64,000 bases of DNA from Scatonaster sp045598705 (GCA_045598705.1 JAZLMM010000017.1:52772-116771); one strand, 5' to 3'. Shown: positions 53,308 to 62,347, numbered from the stretch's first letter. Notes: generated from the sequence alone by a model not told the origin. Numbers and translations are program-made.

Positions 53308-53378
53308 ATTATAGCTAATTCAACCAAGTTTATCAAAAGCCAAGCAGTATTGATGGAAATCGGCCTTGAGTATAGAAT
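53308..53378. promoter_or_regulatory. Back-to-back promoters for the racemase and nitroreductase genes
   Basis: Minus: TTGATA (53331-53336), 17 bases, TATAAT (53308-53313). Plus: TTGATG (53350-53355), 17 bases, TAGAAT (53373-53378). Confidence 0.7.
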
Positions 53379-53411
53379 GACGATAGAATTGATCATAGGA
53401 GGAATTAGATT

Positions 53412-53933
53412 ATGGGCGAGACATTACAAATACTGGAAACGCGTCGAAGCTGCCGTGCGTATAAGTCGGAGCTGATTGAGGACGAGAAGCTGCAGGCGAT
53501 CATTAAGGCAGGTACTTATGCAGCGACCGGAATGGGTAGACAGTCGCCAATCATCATTGCTGTCACCAACAAGGAAATACGTGACCGCCTTTCGAAGATG
53601 AATGCAGCCGTCATGGGCGCAAGTTCGGATCCTTTCTACGGTGCACCAGAGCTGCTCATCGTGCTGGCCGACAAATCTATCCCGACCTACCTTTACGATG
53701 GAAGCCTAGTCATGGGTAACCTCATGAATGCGGCCGCAGACTTAGGTGTCAGCAGTTGCTGGATCCATAGAGCGAAAGAAGAGTTCGAGTCTCCGGAGGG
53801 CAAGGAAATCCTTAGAAGTCTTGGCATTGAAGGCGACTACGAAGGAATTGGGCATGTCGTACTAGGTTATGCTGCGGCTCCTCTTCAGGCACCGGCGCCA
53901 AGAAAGAGCAATTACGTTTACACCATCAAGTAA
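53412..53933 (+). CDS. Nitroreductase-family flavoprotein
   Basis: 173 aa. LETRRSCRAYKSELIEDEKLQAIIKAGTYAATGMGRQSPIIIAV and SLVMGNLMNAAADLGVSSCWIHRAKEEF, then GHVVLGYAA, are the FMN-binding motifs of the short (Clostridia) nitroreductase family. It reduces nitro or quinone compounds with NAD(P)H; the natural substrate is unknown. AGGAGG precedes ATG. It stands alone; the polyamine operon begins 385 bases on. Confidence 0.92.
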   Translation: MGETLQILETRRSCRAYKSELIEDEKLQAIIKAGTYAATGMGRQSPIIIAVTNKEIRDRLSKMNAAVMGASSDPFYGAPELLIVLADKSIPTYLYDGSLVMGNLMNAAADLGVSSCWIHRAKEEFESPEGKEILRSLGIEGDYEGIGHVVLGYAAAPLQAPAPRKSNYVYTIK

Positions 53934-54051
53934 ATCTCACGATTTTAGTTTCGGAAGGAACTGTCTTCCAAAATATACTCAAATTACTGTTGCTTTTTTC
54001 TGCTTTGCATGGTAACGTTGTAGTCGTTGTGAAGTATTCCATTTTCTATGG

Positions 54052-54328
54052 ATCGCACACAGTTTGACCGCCACGTTTCTGTGGTTTAAAGGCCATACGG
54101 ACAGCCAGGTCAAATGCCGAAGCGGCAGTTGTTTTACTGCCTTATTGAGTGGGAAGTTCGAATTCCCTTAATGTTGATAAGTTGGTTACGTAACTTGTGA
54201 ATAATCAATAAGAGTGCGATGAGCTTTGGCTGCAGGACCTCTTGCCAGTGGGCGTGTGTCACGTTTCTCGGTGATTCTATCAGTTGTGAACCATCTTATG
54301 TAGGAAAGGATGGGGCATATGACACACG
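54052..54328 (+). ncRNA. Structured leader RNA of the polyamine operon (riboswitch candidate)
   Basis: The 385 bases before speD hold no gene but fold into a nested structure. A closing helix ATCGCAC (54052-54058) pairs with GTGCGAT (54214-54220). Inside are TTTGACC/GGTCAAA (54063-54069, 54108-54114) enclosing CCAC/GTGG and GGC/GCC; TGCCG-AAG-CGGCA (54115-54127); and CTTATTGA/TCAATAAG (54141-54148, 54205-54212) enclosing GGGAA/TTCCC and AAGTT/AACTT hairpins. GGCAGT/ACTGCC (54124-54141) would compete with the second. Downstream CGTGTGTCA (54253-54261) is the exact complement of 54320-54328, covering the speD start codon, and can instead form CGTG-TGT-CACG. I do not recognise a known class. Confidence 0.7.
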
Positions 54329-55113
54329 AGAAGTTACGTCTCTACGGCTTCAATAACCTGACGAAATCTCTAAGTTTCAACATTTACGATGTCTGCTATG
54401 CCAAGACAGCACGTGAACAGAAGGATTATATTGCCTATATCGATGAGCAGTATAACTCCGAGCGTCTGACCAAAATTCTCACAAATCTGACTGAAATGAT
54501 TGGTGCTCAAGTATTGAGTATTTCTAAACAAGACTATGAGCCACAGGGGGCTTCGGTCACCTTGTTGATTGCAGAAGAGTCCATGATTCCTCACATTGAA
54601 TCGGAAGCGGTCGTGGCTCATCTTGATAAGAGTCACGTTACCGTTCATACCTATCCGGAATTTCACCCGGACACAGCCATCGCCACCTTCCGTGTGGACA
54701 TCGATGTAGAGACCTGTGGAGAGATTTCTCCGCTTTCGACGCTGGATTATCTTATTGGTAGTTTCGACTCTGATATCATCACGATGGACTATCGTGTACG
54801 CGGGTTTACTCGCGATGTCTCGGGGCGGAAGCTCTTCCGAGATCGAAATATCGTCTCGATTCAGGACTATATCGACAAGAAGACTTTGCAGCGCTATGAC
54901 GCAATTGATATCAATGTCTACCAGGCGAACATGTTCCACACCAAGATGCTCATCAAGGAAGTCGATCTGCAGAACTATTTGTTCAAGACAGATGTCTATG
55001 AGATTGCACCGAAAACGCGTCTGGAGATTACGAACAATCTGCGTCGCGAGATGATCGAGATTTTCTCAGGCGCGAATGTTTTCGAATCACCTGAAGAAGA
55101 CAGTGAAGTCTGA
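54319..55113 (+). CDS. speD: S-adenosylmethionine decarboxylase proenzyme (class 1, E. coli type)
   Basis: 264 aa, the same length as E. coli SpeD. Sequence shows LRLYGFNNLTKSLSFNIYDVCYAKT, QDYEPQGASVT, HLDKSHVTVHTYPEFHP (Ser105, the self-cleavage and pyruvoyl site after K104), DYRVRGFTRDVSG and NIFHTKM-like NMFHTKMLIKEVDL. It makes decarboxylated SAM for SpeE. ATG 54319 has AAAGG 9 bases upstream; the ATG at 54310 is only one base from it. The class 1 bacterial form is less usual in Clostridia than the short Bacillus form. Start codon is in reach of the leader RNA. Confidence 0.96.
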   Translation: MTHEKLRLYGFNNLTKSLSFNIYDVCYAKTAREQKDYIAYIDEQYNSERLTKILTNLTEMIGAQVLSISKQDYEPQGASVTLLIAEESMIPHIESEAVVAHLDKSHVTVHTYPEFHPDTAIATFRVDIDVETCGEISPLSTLDYLIGSFDSDIITMDYRVRGFTRDVSGRKLFRDRNIVSIQDYIDKKTLQRYDAIDINVYQANMFHTKMLIKEVDLQNYLFKTDVYEIAPKTRLEITNNLRREMIEIFSGANVFESPEEDSEV

Positions 55114-55183
55114 CGCGCAATAAAGGTGATTCTCTCGGATATCTATCCGCGTAGAAATAGAAAGGCAGGTATTTGAAGTCCAC

Positions 55184-56680
55184 GTGCAAGAAGATTTTCT
55201 GACAAGACAGCGTCGCGCTCCTATTGCCGAAGCACTCGAAGCTTATGCTTCTGAGCGGATCGTTCCTTTCGACGTGCCTGGGCATAAGCATGGTCGCGGC
55301 AATCCGGAACTGACTTCATTTCTCGGAGAACGCGCCATGTCATTGGATGTCAATTCCATGAAGCCATTAGACAATCTGTGTCATCCGATTTCTGTCATCA
55401 AAGAAGCGGAGGATCTGGCCGCTGAAGCTTTCGGTGCACGAGCCGCATTCTTCATGGTAGGTGGCACGACATCTTCGGTGCAAGCTATGGTTTTCACCGT
55501 AGCCAAGCGTGGCGAAGAGATTATTGTGCCGCGTAATGTCCATCGCAGTGTCATCAACGCGATGGTACTCTGCGGTGTCATTCCTGTGTATGTAGATCCA
55601 GGAGCCAGCGAACAACTGGGCATTGCGCTCGGCATGAAGCTTCGCGATGTGGAGACGGCCATCCTGACTCATCCAAATGCTAAGGCCATATTCGTCAATA
55701 ACCCGACCTACTATGGAATCTGTTCAGATCTCCCGCGTATTGTCCAACTTGCTCATGCACACGGCATGCTGGTCATTGTTGACGAAGCCCACGGTACGCA
55801 CCTTTCTTTCTCGTCCAATCTACCTGTTTCGGCCATGCATGCCGGCGCCGATATGGCCGCCGTCTCCATGCACAAGTCCGGTGGTTCCCTCACGCAGAGT
55901 GCTTTTCTATTAGTCGGCGGAACCTCGTCCGAGGAAGAAAGGGACGAGGGTTCTAGACCAAGCATCGATCCGACATATGTCCGTCAGATCATTAACTTGA
56001 CGCAGACCACCTCCGGCTCTTACCTATTCCTGTCAAGCTTAGACTTGTCGCGCAAGCGTCTGGCTCTGCACGGTTCGTCGCTCTTTGATCATGTCATCGA
56101 GATGGCGGAATATGCGCGCACGGAGATTAATAGCATTGGCGGATACTACGCCATTGGTTCAGAATTGATTGACCACGATTCAATCTATGATTTCGACCGC
56201 ACCAAGCTCGTCATTCACACGTTGCCAGTCGGTCTGGCCGGTATCGAGGTCTACGATTTACTTCGCGACGAATACGATATACAGATGGAATTCGGCGATT
56301 TCGGGAACTGCCTGGCCTACTTGTCTGTCGGTGACCGCATTCGTGATATCGAACGTCTGGTCGGCGCATTATCTGAGATTAAACGTCACTTTGGCAAAGA
56401 ACCCATTGTGTCGTTACCGAATAACTACATCGCCCCGATTGTGGCGCTTTCTCCCCAGGAAGCATTCTATGCCTCAAGCGAAGCCGTCTCAATGCAGTCG
56501 TCGATTGGGCGGATTGCTTCTGAGAGCATCATGTGCTATCCGCCGGGAATTCCGGTTCTGGCACCTGGTGAAGAGATTACGGAGGAAGTCCTGGACTACC
56601 TTCGTTATGCGAAAGAGAAAGGTTGTCAGATTACAGGTGCAAAAGACGCAACCTTGGAAACGTTGCGCGTGGTGAAATAG
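55184..56680 (+). CDS. speA: Arginine decarboxylase (aspartate-aminotransferase fold), GTG start
   Basis: 498 aa Orn/Lys/Arg decarboxylase of the Bacillus SpeA type. FDVPGHKHGRGNPEL at the N-terminus, DEAHGTHLSF (PLP-binding Asp) and SMHKSGGSLTQS (PLP Lys231) are visible, as is the C-terminal CYPPGIPVLAPGE. The neighbouring agmatinase supports arginine as the substrate (arginine to agmatine). GTG at 55184; the AGGCAGGT site is about 16 bases upstream, a long spacing, but no closer in-frame start was found. Confidence 0.93.
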   Translation: MQEDFLTRQRRAPIAEALEAYASERIVPFDVPGHKHGRGNPELTSFLGERAMSLDVNSMKPLDNLCHPISVIKEAEDLAAEAFGARAAFFMVGGTTSSVQAMVFTVAKRGEEIIVPRNVHRSVINAMVLCGVIPVYVDPGASEQLGIALGMKLRDVETAILTHPNAKAIFVNNPTYYGICSDLPRIVQLAHAHGMLVIVDEAHGTHLSFSSNLPVSAMHAGADMAAVSMHKSGGSLTQSAFLLVGGTSSEEERDEGSRPSIDPTYVRQIINLTQTTSGSYLFLSSLDLSRKRLALHGSSLFDHVIEMAEYARTEINSIGGYYAIGSELIDHDSIYDFDRTKLVIHTLPVGLAGIEVYDLLRDEYDIQMEFGDFGNCLAYLSVGDRIRDIERLVGALSEIKRHFGKEPIVSLPNNYIAPIVALSPQEAFYASSEAVSMQSSIGRIASESIMCYPPGIPVLAPGEEITEEVLDYLRYAKEKGCQITGAKDATLETLRVVK

Positions 56681-56713
56681 ACGAACAAATACTTCATATA
56701 GGAAGGGAAATAC

Positions 56714-57613
56714 ATGGATCTTTGGTTTTCTGAATTTCATAGTCCGGACGTCAAGTTGTCGATTTCTGTCGACAAGCAGCTCTGCAGTGTGCAAAGTGAG
56801 TTCCAGCGGATCGATGTCTTCGAGTCACCGGAATTCGGTCGTTTCTTAACGCTTGATGGTTACATGATGCTCACCCAGAAAGATGAGTTCATCTATCACG
56901 AAATGATGGTACATGTTCCAATGTGCGTCAATCCGGATATTGCGAATGTCTTAGTCATTGGAGCCGGTGACGGTGGCGTAGTCCGTGAGCTCACCCGCTA
57001 CGCTACGATTAGGCATATCGATGTTGTCGAGATTGACGAGGAAGTCGTGAAAGTCTCGACAAAATACCTTCCCTTCACCGCTTGTGGTTTCGACGATCCA
57101 CGTGTGACCTGTCACTTCGAAGACGGACTCAAATATGTACGTCATCACGATGATGAGTATGACCTGATCATCGTTGACTCTACCGATCCTTTCGGACCCG
57201 GTGAAGGTCTTTTCACCAAAGAATTCTACGGCAATTGCTATCGTGCGCTGAAAGAAGACGGCATTATGGTCAATCAGAATGAGAGTCCCTTCTACGCGAA
57301 CGATGCCCGTGCGATGCAACGTGCGCATAAGCGTATTCTCGCAAACTTCCCCGTCTGCAAGGTCTATCAGGCACACATTCCGACCTACCCGTCCGGTCAC
57401 TGGCTGTTCGGGTTTGCTTCTAAGAAGTATCACCCGATTCGCGATATGCATGCAGCGAACTGGCGAGCACTTGGATTGGAAACGAAATACTACAACACGA
57501 ATCTGCACCGCGGTGCATTTGCATTGCCGAATTATGTACAGTCCCTGTTGGAAGCCATGGAAGAACTTCCGAATAACGATACCACACAAACAATGACTGG
57601 GGGTGAAGCTTGA
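56714..57613 (+). CDS. speE: Spermidine synthase
   Basis: 299 aa. LDGYMMLTQKDEFIYHEMMVHVPM, VLVIGAGDGGVVRELTRY, VDSTDPFGPGEGLFTKEFY (the catalytic Asp and substrate loop) and YPSGHWLFGFASKK are standard. It transfers an aminopropyl group from decarboxylated SAM to putrescine. ATG follows AGGAAGGG; the stop overlaps the agmatinase start as TGATG. Confidence 0.96.
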   Translation: MDLWFSEFHSPDVKLSISVDKQLCSVQSEFQRIDVFESPEFGRFLTLDGYMMLTQKDEFIYHEMMVHVPMCVNPDIANVLVIGAGDGGVVRELTRYATIRHIDVVEIDEEVVKVSTKYLPFTACGFDDPRVTCHFEDGLKYVRHHDDEYDLIIVDSTDPFGPGEGLFTKEFYGNCYRALKEDGIMVNQNESPFYANDARAMQRAHKRILANFPVCKVYQAHIPTYPSGHWLFGFASKKYHPIRDMHAANWRALGLETKYYNTNLHRGAFALPNYVQSLLEAMEELPNNDTTQTMTGGEA

Positions 57614-58479
57614 TGATTGACCGCATTGAGAAAAATCTCTTTGCACTGAACTGTCCGTATGACGACGCGGAGGCCGTAATCTTCGGCGCTGGATTCGATG
57701 GCACAACATCGTTCCGTCCGGGCACACGTTTCGGACCGGCCGCGATGCGTAATGAAAGCATCGGATTAGAATCGTTCAGTCCGTATCAGGACAAGGACTT
57801 GGAGGATGCTCCAATCTGCGATTCCGGTGATTTGGACCTGCCCTTCGGAGACGCTGCAGTGGCTCTGGACATGATTGAAGAGGAGACCACACGAATTCTC
57901 CGTGACGGTAAACTTCCGATTATGTTAGGTGGTGAACACTTGGTGAGTCTCGGTGCTCTGCGTGCCGTAGCCAAGAAATATCCGGATGTTGTCGTACTGC
58001 ATTTCGACGCGCATTGTGATCTGCGTCAGGACTATATCGGAAGTCCACTTTCCCACGCATGCGTGATACGTCGGGTACACGACATCGTCGGTGACGGTCG
58101 CATCTATCAGTTCGGTATTCGTTCCGGCACGAAAGAGGAATTCGAATTCGCAAAGACACATACGAAGATGGAGCGATTCCGTGCGGATAGTTATGACGAA
58201 ATTCTTACTCAACTTCGCAATCAGAACGATCCGGTTCCTGTCTATCTGACCGTCGACCTCGATGTGTTGGACCCTCGCGAATTCCCCGGTACCGGGACCC
58301 CGGAAGCCGGTGGCCTCTCGTTCGAAGACCTGCGATCCTGTCTGATGTGCCTGGCGGACATCAACCTCGTCGGTATGGATTTCGTAGAGCTCTCCCCGCC
58401 TTACGACGCAAGTGGATGCAGCACCGCTCTCGCGCTGAAGATTCTACGCGAGACACTCATTATGAAATACGGAAAATAG
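57613..58479 (+). CDS. speB: Agmatinase
   Basis: 288 aa ureohydrolase. Metal sites: GGEHLVSLG, VLHFDAHCDLR (DxHxD) and TVDLDVLDPREFPGTGTPE (DxDxxDP); FGIRSG and MDFVELSPPYD are also typical. It hydrolyses agmatine to putrescine and urea. ATG 57613 overlaps the speE stop by one base with GGGGTGA upstream; a TTG one codon earlier is less likely. Confidence 0.96.
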   Translation: MIDRIEKNLFALNCPYDDAEAVIFGAGFDGTTSFRPGTRFGPAAMRNESIGLESFSPYQDKDLEDAPICDSGDLDLPFGDAAVALDMIEEETTRILRDGKLPIMLGGEHLVSLGALRAVAKKYPDVVVLHFDAHCDLRQDYIGSPLSHACVIRRVHDIVGDGRIYQFGIRSGTKEEFEFAKTHTKMERFRADSYDEILTQLRNQNDPVPVYLTVDLDVLDPREFPGTGTPEAGGLSFEDLRSCLMCLADINLVGMDFVELSPPYDASGCSTALALKILRETLIMKYGK

Positions 58480-58500
58480 AAATAGAAGGAGATTCAATCT

Positions 58501-59703
58501 ATGGGAAAAGCACTTATTATCGGTTGTGGTGGTGTCGCTTCGGTGGCCATCGCGAAATGTTGTCAGAACAGTGATGTGTTTACGGAAATCATGATTGCGA
58601 GCCGTACACTGAGTAAATGTGATGCGCTGAAAGAGAAACTTCAGCCGACGACAAAGACGATTATTCACACAAGTAAAGTCGACGCAGATAATGTGGACGA
58701 GTTAGTCGCGCTGATGGAATCGTTCCGTCCGGACGTATGCCTCAACCTGGCATTACCATATCAGGACCTGACCATCATGGATGCCTGTCTGGCAACGAAG
58801 ACGCCTTATGTAGATACCGCAAACTATGAGCCGGTCGATACGGCAAAATTCGAGTACAAATGGCAGTGGGCATACCACGACCGCTTCAAGGAGGCTGGTA
58901 TTACAGCTTTGCTCGGAAGTGGATTCGACCCAGGCGTGACGGGTGTTTTCTCCGCCTATGCATTGAAGCACCAGTTCGATGAGATCAACTACATCGATAT
59001 TCTGGACTGTAATGGCGGCGACCATGGTTACCCATTCGCCACGAACTTCAACCCGGAAATCAATATTCGTGAAGTATCTGCCAAGGGCAGTTACTGGGAA
59101 GACGGCAAGTGGGTCGAGACTGAGCCGATGGAGATCCATCGCGTTTACAACTTTGACCAGGTCGGCGAGAAAGACATGTACCTGTTGCACCACGAAGAAC
59201 TCGAGTCCTTGGGCAAGAACATCCCAGGCATCAAGCGTATCCGCTTCTTCATGACATTCGGTAAGAGCTATCTCACTCACTTGAAGTGTCTGGAGAACGT
59301 CGGCATGACCTCGATTGAACCGGTCATTTACGAAGGTCACGAAATCGTTCCGCTCCAATTCTTGAAATTCATGTTGCCGGATCCGGCCTCTCTGGGACCG
59401 AGAACCGTCGGTAAGACCAATATTGGCTGCATCTTCAAGGGCAAGAAAGACGGCAAGGAGAAGAACTACTATCTCTATAACGTATGCGACCATCAGGCTT
59501 GCTACCGCGAAGTTGGTTCACAGGCTATTTCCTATACAACTGGTGTACCGGCCATGATTGGCGCAATGCTCGTCATGAACGGCACATGGAAGCGACCAGG
59601 TGTATATAACATTGAAGAATTTGATCCGGATCCGTTCATGGATGCACTCAACAAATGGGGACTCCCGTGGATCGAGGATTTCAACCCGACCGAGGTGGAG
59701 TAA
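58501..59703 (+). CDS. Carboxynorspermidine synthase (saccharopine dehydrogenase-like)
   Basis: 400 aa. LIIGCGGVASVAIAKCCQ (nucleotide loop), ASRTLSKCDAL, CLNLALPYQDLTIMDACLATKTPYVDTANYE, LLGSGFDPGVTGVFSAYA and DILDCNGGDHGYPFATNFNPEINIREV match the LYS1-type carboxynorspermidine dehydrogenase group. It condenses aspartate semialdehyde with a diamine (putrescine or diaminopropane) and reduces it with NADPH. The paired nspC directly downstream supports the call over lysine metabolism. GAAGGAG precedes ATG. Confidence 0.93.
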   Translation: MGKALIIGCGGVASVAIAKCCQNSDVFTEIMIASRTLSKCDALKEKLQPTTKTIIHTSKVDADNVDELVALMESFRPDVCLNLALPYQDLTIMDACLATKTPYVDTANYEPVDTAKFEYKWQWAYHDRFKEAGITALLGSGFDPGVTGVFSAYALKHQFDEINYIDILDCNGGDHGYPFATNFNPEINIREVSAKGSYWEDGKWVETEPMEIHRVYNFDQVGEKDMYLLHHEELESLGKNIPGIKRIRFFMTFGKSYLTHLKCLENVGMTSIEPVIYEGHEIVPLQFLKFMLPDPASLGPRTVGKTNIGCIFKGKKDGKEKNYYLYNVCDHQACYREVGSQAISYTTGVPAMIGAMLVMNGTWKRPGVYNIEEFDPDPFMDALNKWGLPWIEDFNPTEVE

Positions 59704-59706
59704 TTG

Positions 59707-61005
59707 ATGAATCTGGAGACAATTCCGACGCCAGCTTACGTCATCGACATGCACGATTTAACGCACAATGCGGCCATTCTGAAGGATGTGGCAGACCGTT
59801 CCGGTGCCCATATCCTTCTGGCGCAGAAGGCGTTCTCTTGCTATGCGACCTACTCAGAACTTGCCAAATATCTGTCCGGCACAACGGCCAGCGGCTATCA
59901 TGAGGCGCGGCTCGGCTACGAAGAGATGGGACAGCCATATGGCAAGGAGACACATGTCTATGCACCGGCCTTCACTTCTTCAGATATGGACAAATTGCTC
60001 CCCATCTGTGATCACATTATCTTCAATTCACTGTCTCAATGGTCTGCACACCGTGAGCATGTCCTCTCCTATGCAACTTCTGTAGAACATGGGAATGTCC
60101 CCTTCTATGCAACTTCTGTAGAACGTGGGAATGTCCTCTTCTATGCAACTTCTGTAGAACGTGGGAATGTCCCCTCTTTCGGACTTCGAATCAATCCGGA
60201 ATATTCAGAGATTGAGACGGCCATCTATAACCCGTGCGTCAGTGGCTCACGGCTTGGTATTCTACGCGTCGCTATTGATCAGGCGCTGAATGTCGATCTC
60301 CCCGAAAGTCTTGCCTTCGCACCGCTTTCTGAGAAATGGGATCATTCTATCTTGGCCGGTATCTCCGGTCTTCATTTCCACACACATTGTGAACAAGGAT
60401 TTGCACCACTTTCTCGCACAATTCACGTCATCGAGGAACGCTTCGGAGATCTTCTTATGCTTCCTCAAATCAAATGGCTCAACCTCGGTGGCGGTCACCA
60501 TATCACCAAGGACGACTACGACCGAGATGGATTAGTTGCCGAGTTGCAACGCCTGGCTGAGACCTATCATGTTACAATCTATCTGGAACCTGGCGAAGCA
60601 GTAGCCATGGAAGCCGGCTACCTGGTCGGCACTGTGCTGGATATTGTGGAGAACGACTTGAAGATTGCTATCTTGGATGTGTCGGCAGCCTGTCATATGC
60701 CCGATGTGCTGGAGATGCCCTATTGTCCGCCGCTTCGTGGTGCAGGCAAACCGAATGAGAAACCCTTCACCTATCGTCTGGCCGGTAATACATGTCTGGC
60801 CGGTGATGTCATCGGTGATTTCTCCTTCGACCACGAACTTCAAATCGGTGAACGCTTGGTGTTCGAAGATATGGCGATGTATACCATGGTCAAAGACAAC
60901 ACTTTCAACGGTATGCCTCTCCCCGCTATCTGGCTTCTGAAAGAAGACGGTTCCGCCACATGCGTGAAGTCTTTCACATATGAAGATTTCAAAGCCCGAC
61001 TCTGA
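59707..61005 (+). CDS. nspC: Carboxynorspermidine decarboxylase with internal tandem repeats
   Basis: 432 aa, alanine-racemase-fold PLP enzyme: LLAQKAFSCYATYSEL (PLP Lys41), ASGYHEARLGYEEMG, FGLRINPEYSEIETAIYNPC, GLHFHTHCEQ, WLNLGGGHHITKDDYD, LEPGEAVAMEAGYLVGTVLDI and AACHMPDVLEMPY. It removes the carboxyl group from carboxynorspermidine or carboxyspermidine. Residues 121-156 are three direct copies of a 12-residue unit (FYATSVERGNVP) not expected in the family, inserted in a surface loop. ATG 59707 is 6 bases after GGAG; TTG 59704 also possible. Confidence 0.94.
   Translation: MNLETIPTPAYVIDMHDLTHNAAILKDVADRSGAHILLAQKAFSCYATYSELAKYLSGTTASGYHEARLGYEEMGQPYGKETHVYAPAFTSSDMDKLLPICDHIIFNSLSQWSAHREHVLSYATSVEHGNVPFYATSVERGNVLFYATSVERGNVPSFGLRINPEYSEIETAIYNPCVSGSRLGILRVAIDQALNVDLPESLAFAPLSEKWDHSILAGISGLHFHTHCEQGFAPLSRTIHVIEERFGDLLMLPQIKWLNLGGGHHITKDDYDRDGLVAELQRLAETYHVTIYLEPGEAVAMEAGYLVGTVLDIVENDLKIAILDVSAACHMPDVLEMPYCPPLRGAGKPNEKPFTYRLAGNTCLAGDVIGDFSFDHELQIGERLVFEDMAMYTMVKDNTFNGMPLPAIWLLKEDGSATCVKSFTYEDFKARL
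60067..60174 (+). repeat. Three in-frame 36-bp tandem repeats inside nspC
   Basis: Units start at 60067, 60103 and 60139, near identical, each encoding (S/F)YATSVE(H/R)GNV(P/L). Being a multiple of three, copy-number change keeps the reading frame. Confidence 0.95.
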
Positions 61006-61212
61006 AATACCTATACTCTTATTGGGCTTAAGGTTCGTAAGAATTTCTTAGGGCTCATCTGTTTCACATTCTTCTATTCGCTACTTCTGCCACCGGTTTG
61101 CTTCTGGGGTTATTGTCAGGAATTCCTCGGCAATAAGCGAAAGTGGAAATAGGCGACTCGTTCTCAAATACACATGCATCGATTCCCCCACACGATTTAC
61201 CCATATCTGTGG

Positions 61213-61241
61213 TTGATAGAAACAAGCATTGCGATTACAAT
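61213..61241 (+). promoter_or_regulatory. Promoter of the thioredoxin lipoprotein gene
   Basis: TTGATA (61213-61218), 17 bases, TACAAT (61236-61241). An AAGAGG/CCTCTT hairpin lies just before the ribosome site. The rest of the 61006-61304 gap shows no gene. Confidence 0.7.
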
Positions 61242-61304
61242 TGCTGTATATTTTAGTCATCACACTTACGGAAGAGGTATCCCTCTTTCATGAAGGAGGC
61301 ATAT

Positions 61305-62015
61305 ATGAAGAAGAAACTGATCACGTTCATGGCCATCACAACAGCCCTGTCTTTGGTAGGGTGTAAGCAGGTCGATGAAGCCAAAGAGAGCGTCAAAGAT
61401 AAGATCAACGATGAGATCTCAGATGTATCCAAGGACATCGAGAGCTACATAGATGAGGCGACGGATATCTCGCACCACATTCAGAGCTACATTGACGAGG
61501 AGACGGACCTGTCGATTGGTAAGTCATCGTCTGCAGATGCGCCAACGGAAGGGAGTACCGAGGCTGGTACCGCCGACAATTTCTCTCCGGACCTCACCTT
61601 CTCCATTTCCACAACAGATGGCAACACCATCACAGAGCAGGTCTTCGCCGAGCATAAGATTACCATGATCAACTTCTGGGAACCATGGTGTGGACCCTGT
61701 GTAGGAGAGATTCCGGACCTCGAGAAACTCTATGAGCATTACAAAGACCAGGGGTTCTATATCATCGGCGTTTACTCCACAATCGGGCAGGACGATGAGG
61801 TGAACGATATCATCTCTACGAATGGGCTTACCTACCCGATTGCAGAATACGATTCAGCCTTCGATCCCTTCCAGACCGGCTATGTTCCAACCACTATCTT
61901 TGTCGACCAGCAAGGACATGTCATCTCTATGGAGAATGGTTATGGTGACAACGTGCTTGTCGGATCGAACTCCTACGATAAATGGTCGCAGATTGTTGAG
62001 AATCTACTCAAGTAG
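61305..62015 (+). CDS. TlpA-like thioredoxin lipoprotein
   Basis: 236 aa. Lipobox ALSLVGC (Cys at about 20), a helical, charged spacer with a repeated ESYIDEATDIS / QSYIDEETDLS motif (about 48-72), then an AhpC/TSA-thioredoxin fold: MINFWEPWCGPCVGEIPDLEKLYEHYKDQGFYIIGVY, cis-Pro in GYVPTTIFVDQQGHV. The CGPC active site suggests disulfide reduction outside the membrane, as in ResA. Electron supply is not encoded nearby. ATG 61305 follows AAGGAGG; 61290 is an alternative without a site. Confidence 0.93.
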   Translation: MKKKLITFMAITTALSLVGCKQVDEAKESVKDKINDEISDVSKDIESYIDEATDISHHIQSYIDEETDLSIGKSSSADAPTEGSTEAGTADNFSPDLTFSISTTDGNTITEQVFAEHKITMINFWEPWCGPCVGEIPDLEKLYEHYKDQGFYIIGVYSTIGQDDEVNDIISTNGLTYPIAEYDSAFDPFQTGYVPTTIFVDQQGHVISMENGYGDNVLVGSNSYDKWSQIVENLLK

Positions 62016-62066
62016 TTGCAGTTTTTGCAACATTTCTCATTCTAACTTTCAAATGCGAATGACAAG

Positions 62067-62102
62067 CTGAAGCCCCGAAGCATTCGGGGCTTCAGTGCTT
62101 TT
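62067..62102 (+). terminator. Terminator after the thioredoxin lipoprotein gene
   Basis: CTGAAGCCCCGAA and its perfect 13-bp complement enclose GCA, followed by TGCTTTT. The rest of 62016-62347 holds the gdhA promoter region: TATAAT at 62226-62231 with a poor -35 (TTTTCA at 62203), and a leader of about 100 bases. Confidence 0.95.
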
Positions 62103-62347
62103 CAGAAAGATAGGACAAGAGAAAAAGTGGAAACGAGGCCTTAAAAAACGCACTATTTTTGCAACGGTTTCTCATCCTCTTGCAAAATCGGGGCTGTTCC
62201 TATTTTCAAATGATTCATGAGGTTGTATAATTACAAAGATTGAGCTGGAATATGCTGAAGGCAAGTGTTTTTCCCAAATCGAAAGATGGCTACAAGGTTT
62301 TTTCCGGCAACGTTGATTTAGATTAATTGTATGGAGGATTACAAGCT

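Noticed and set aside
53941..53975. Terminator after the nitroreductase gene (GGAAG/CTTCC hairpin)
   Set aside because: The stem is only 5 bp and lacks a T run, so it was not listed as a feature.
54151..54167. tRNA or tmRNA T-arm (GGGAAGTTCGAATTCCC)
   Set aside because: The hairpin resembles a T-arm, but no acceptor, D or anticodon arms fit around it and no tmRNA tag is present; it is treated as one hairpin of the leader RNA.
56951..59493. Minus-strand frames of about 250 residues opposite speE and the carboxynorspermidine synthase gene
   Set aside because: Antisense shadows of well-identified genes.
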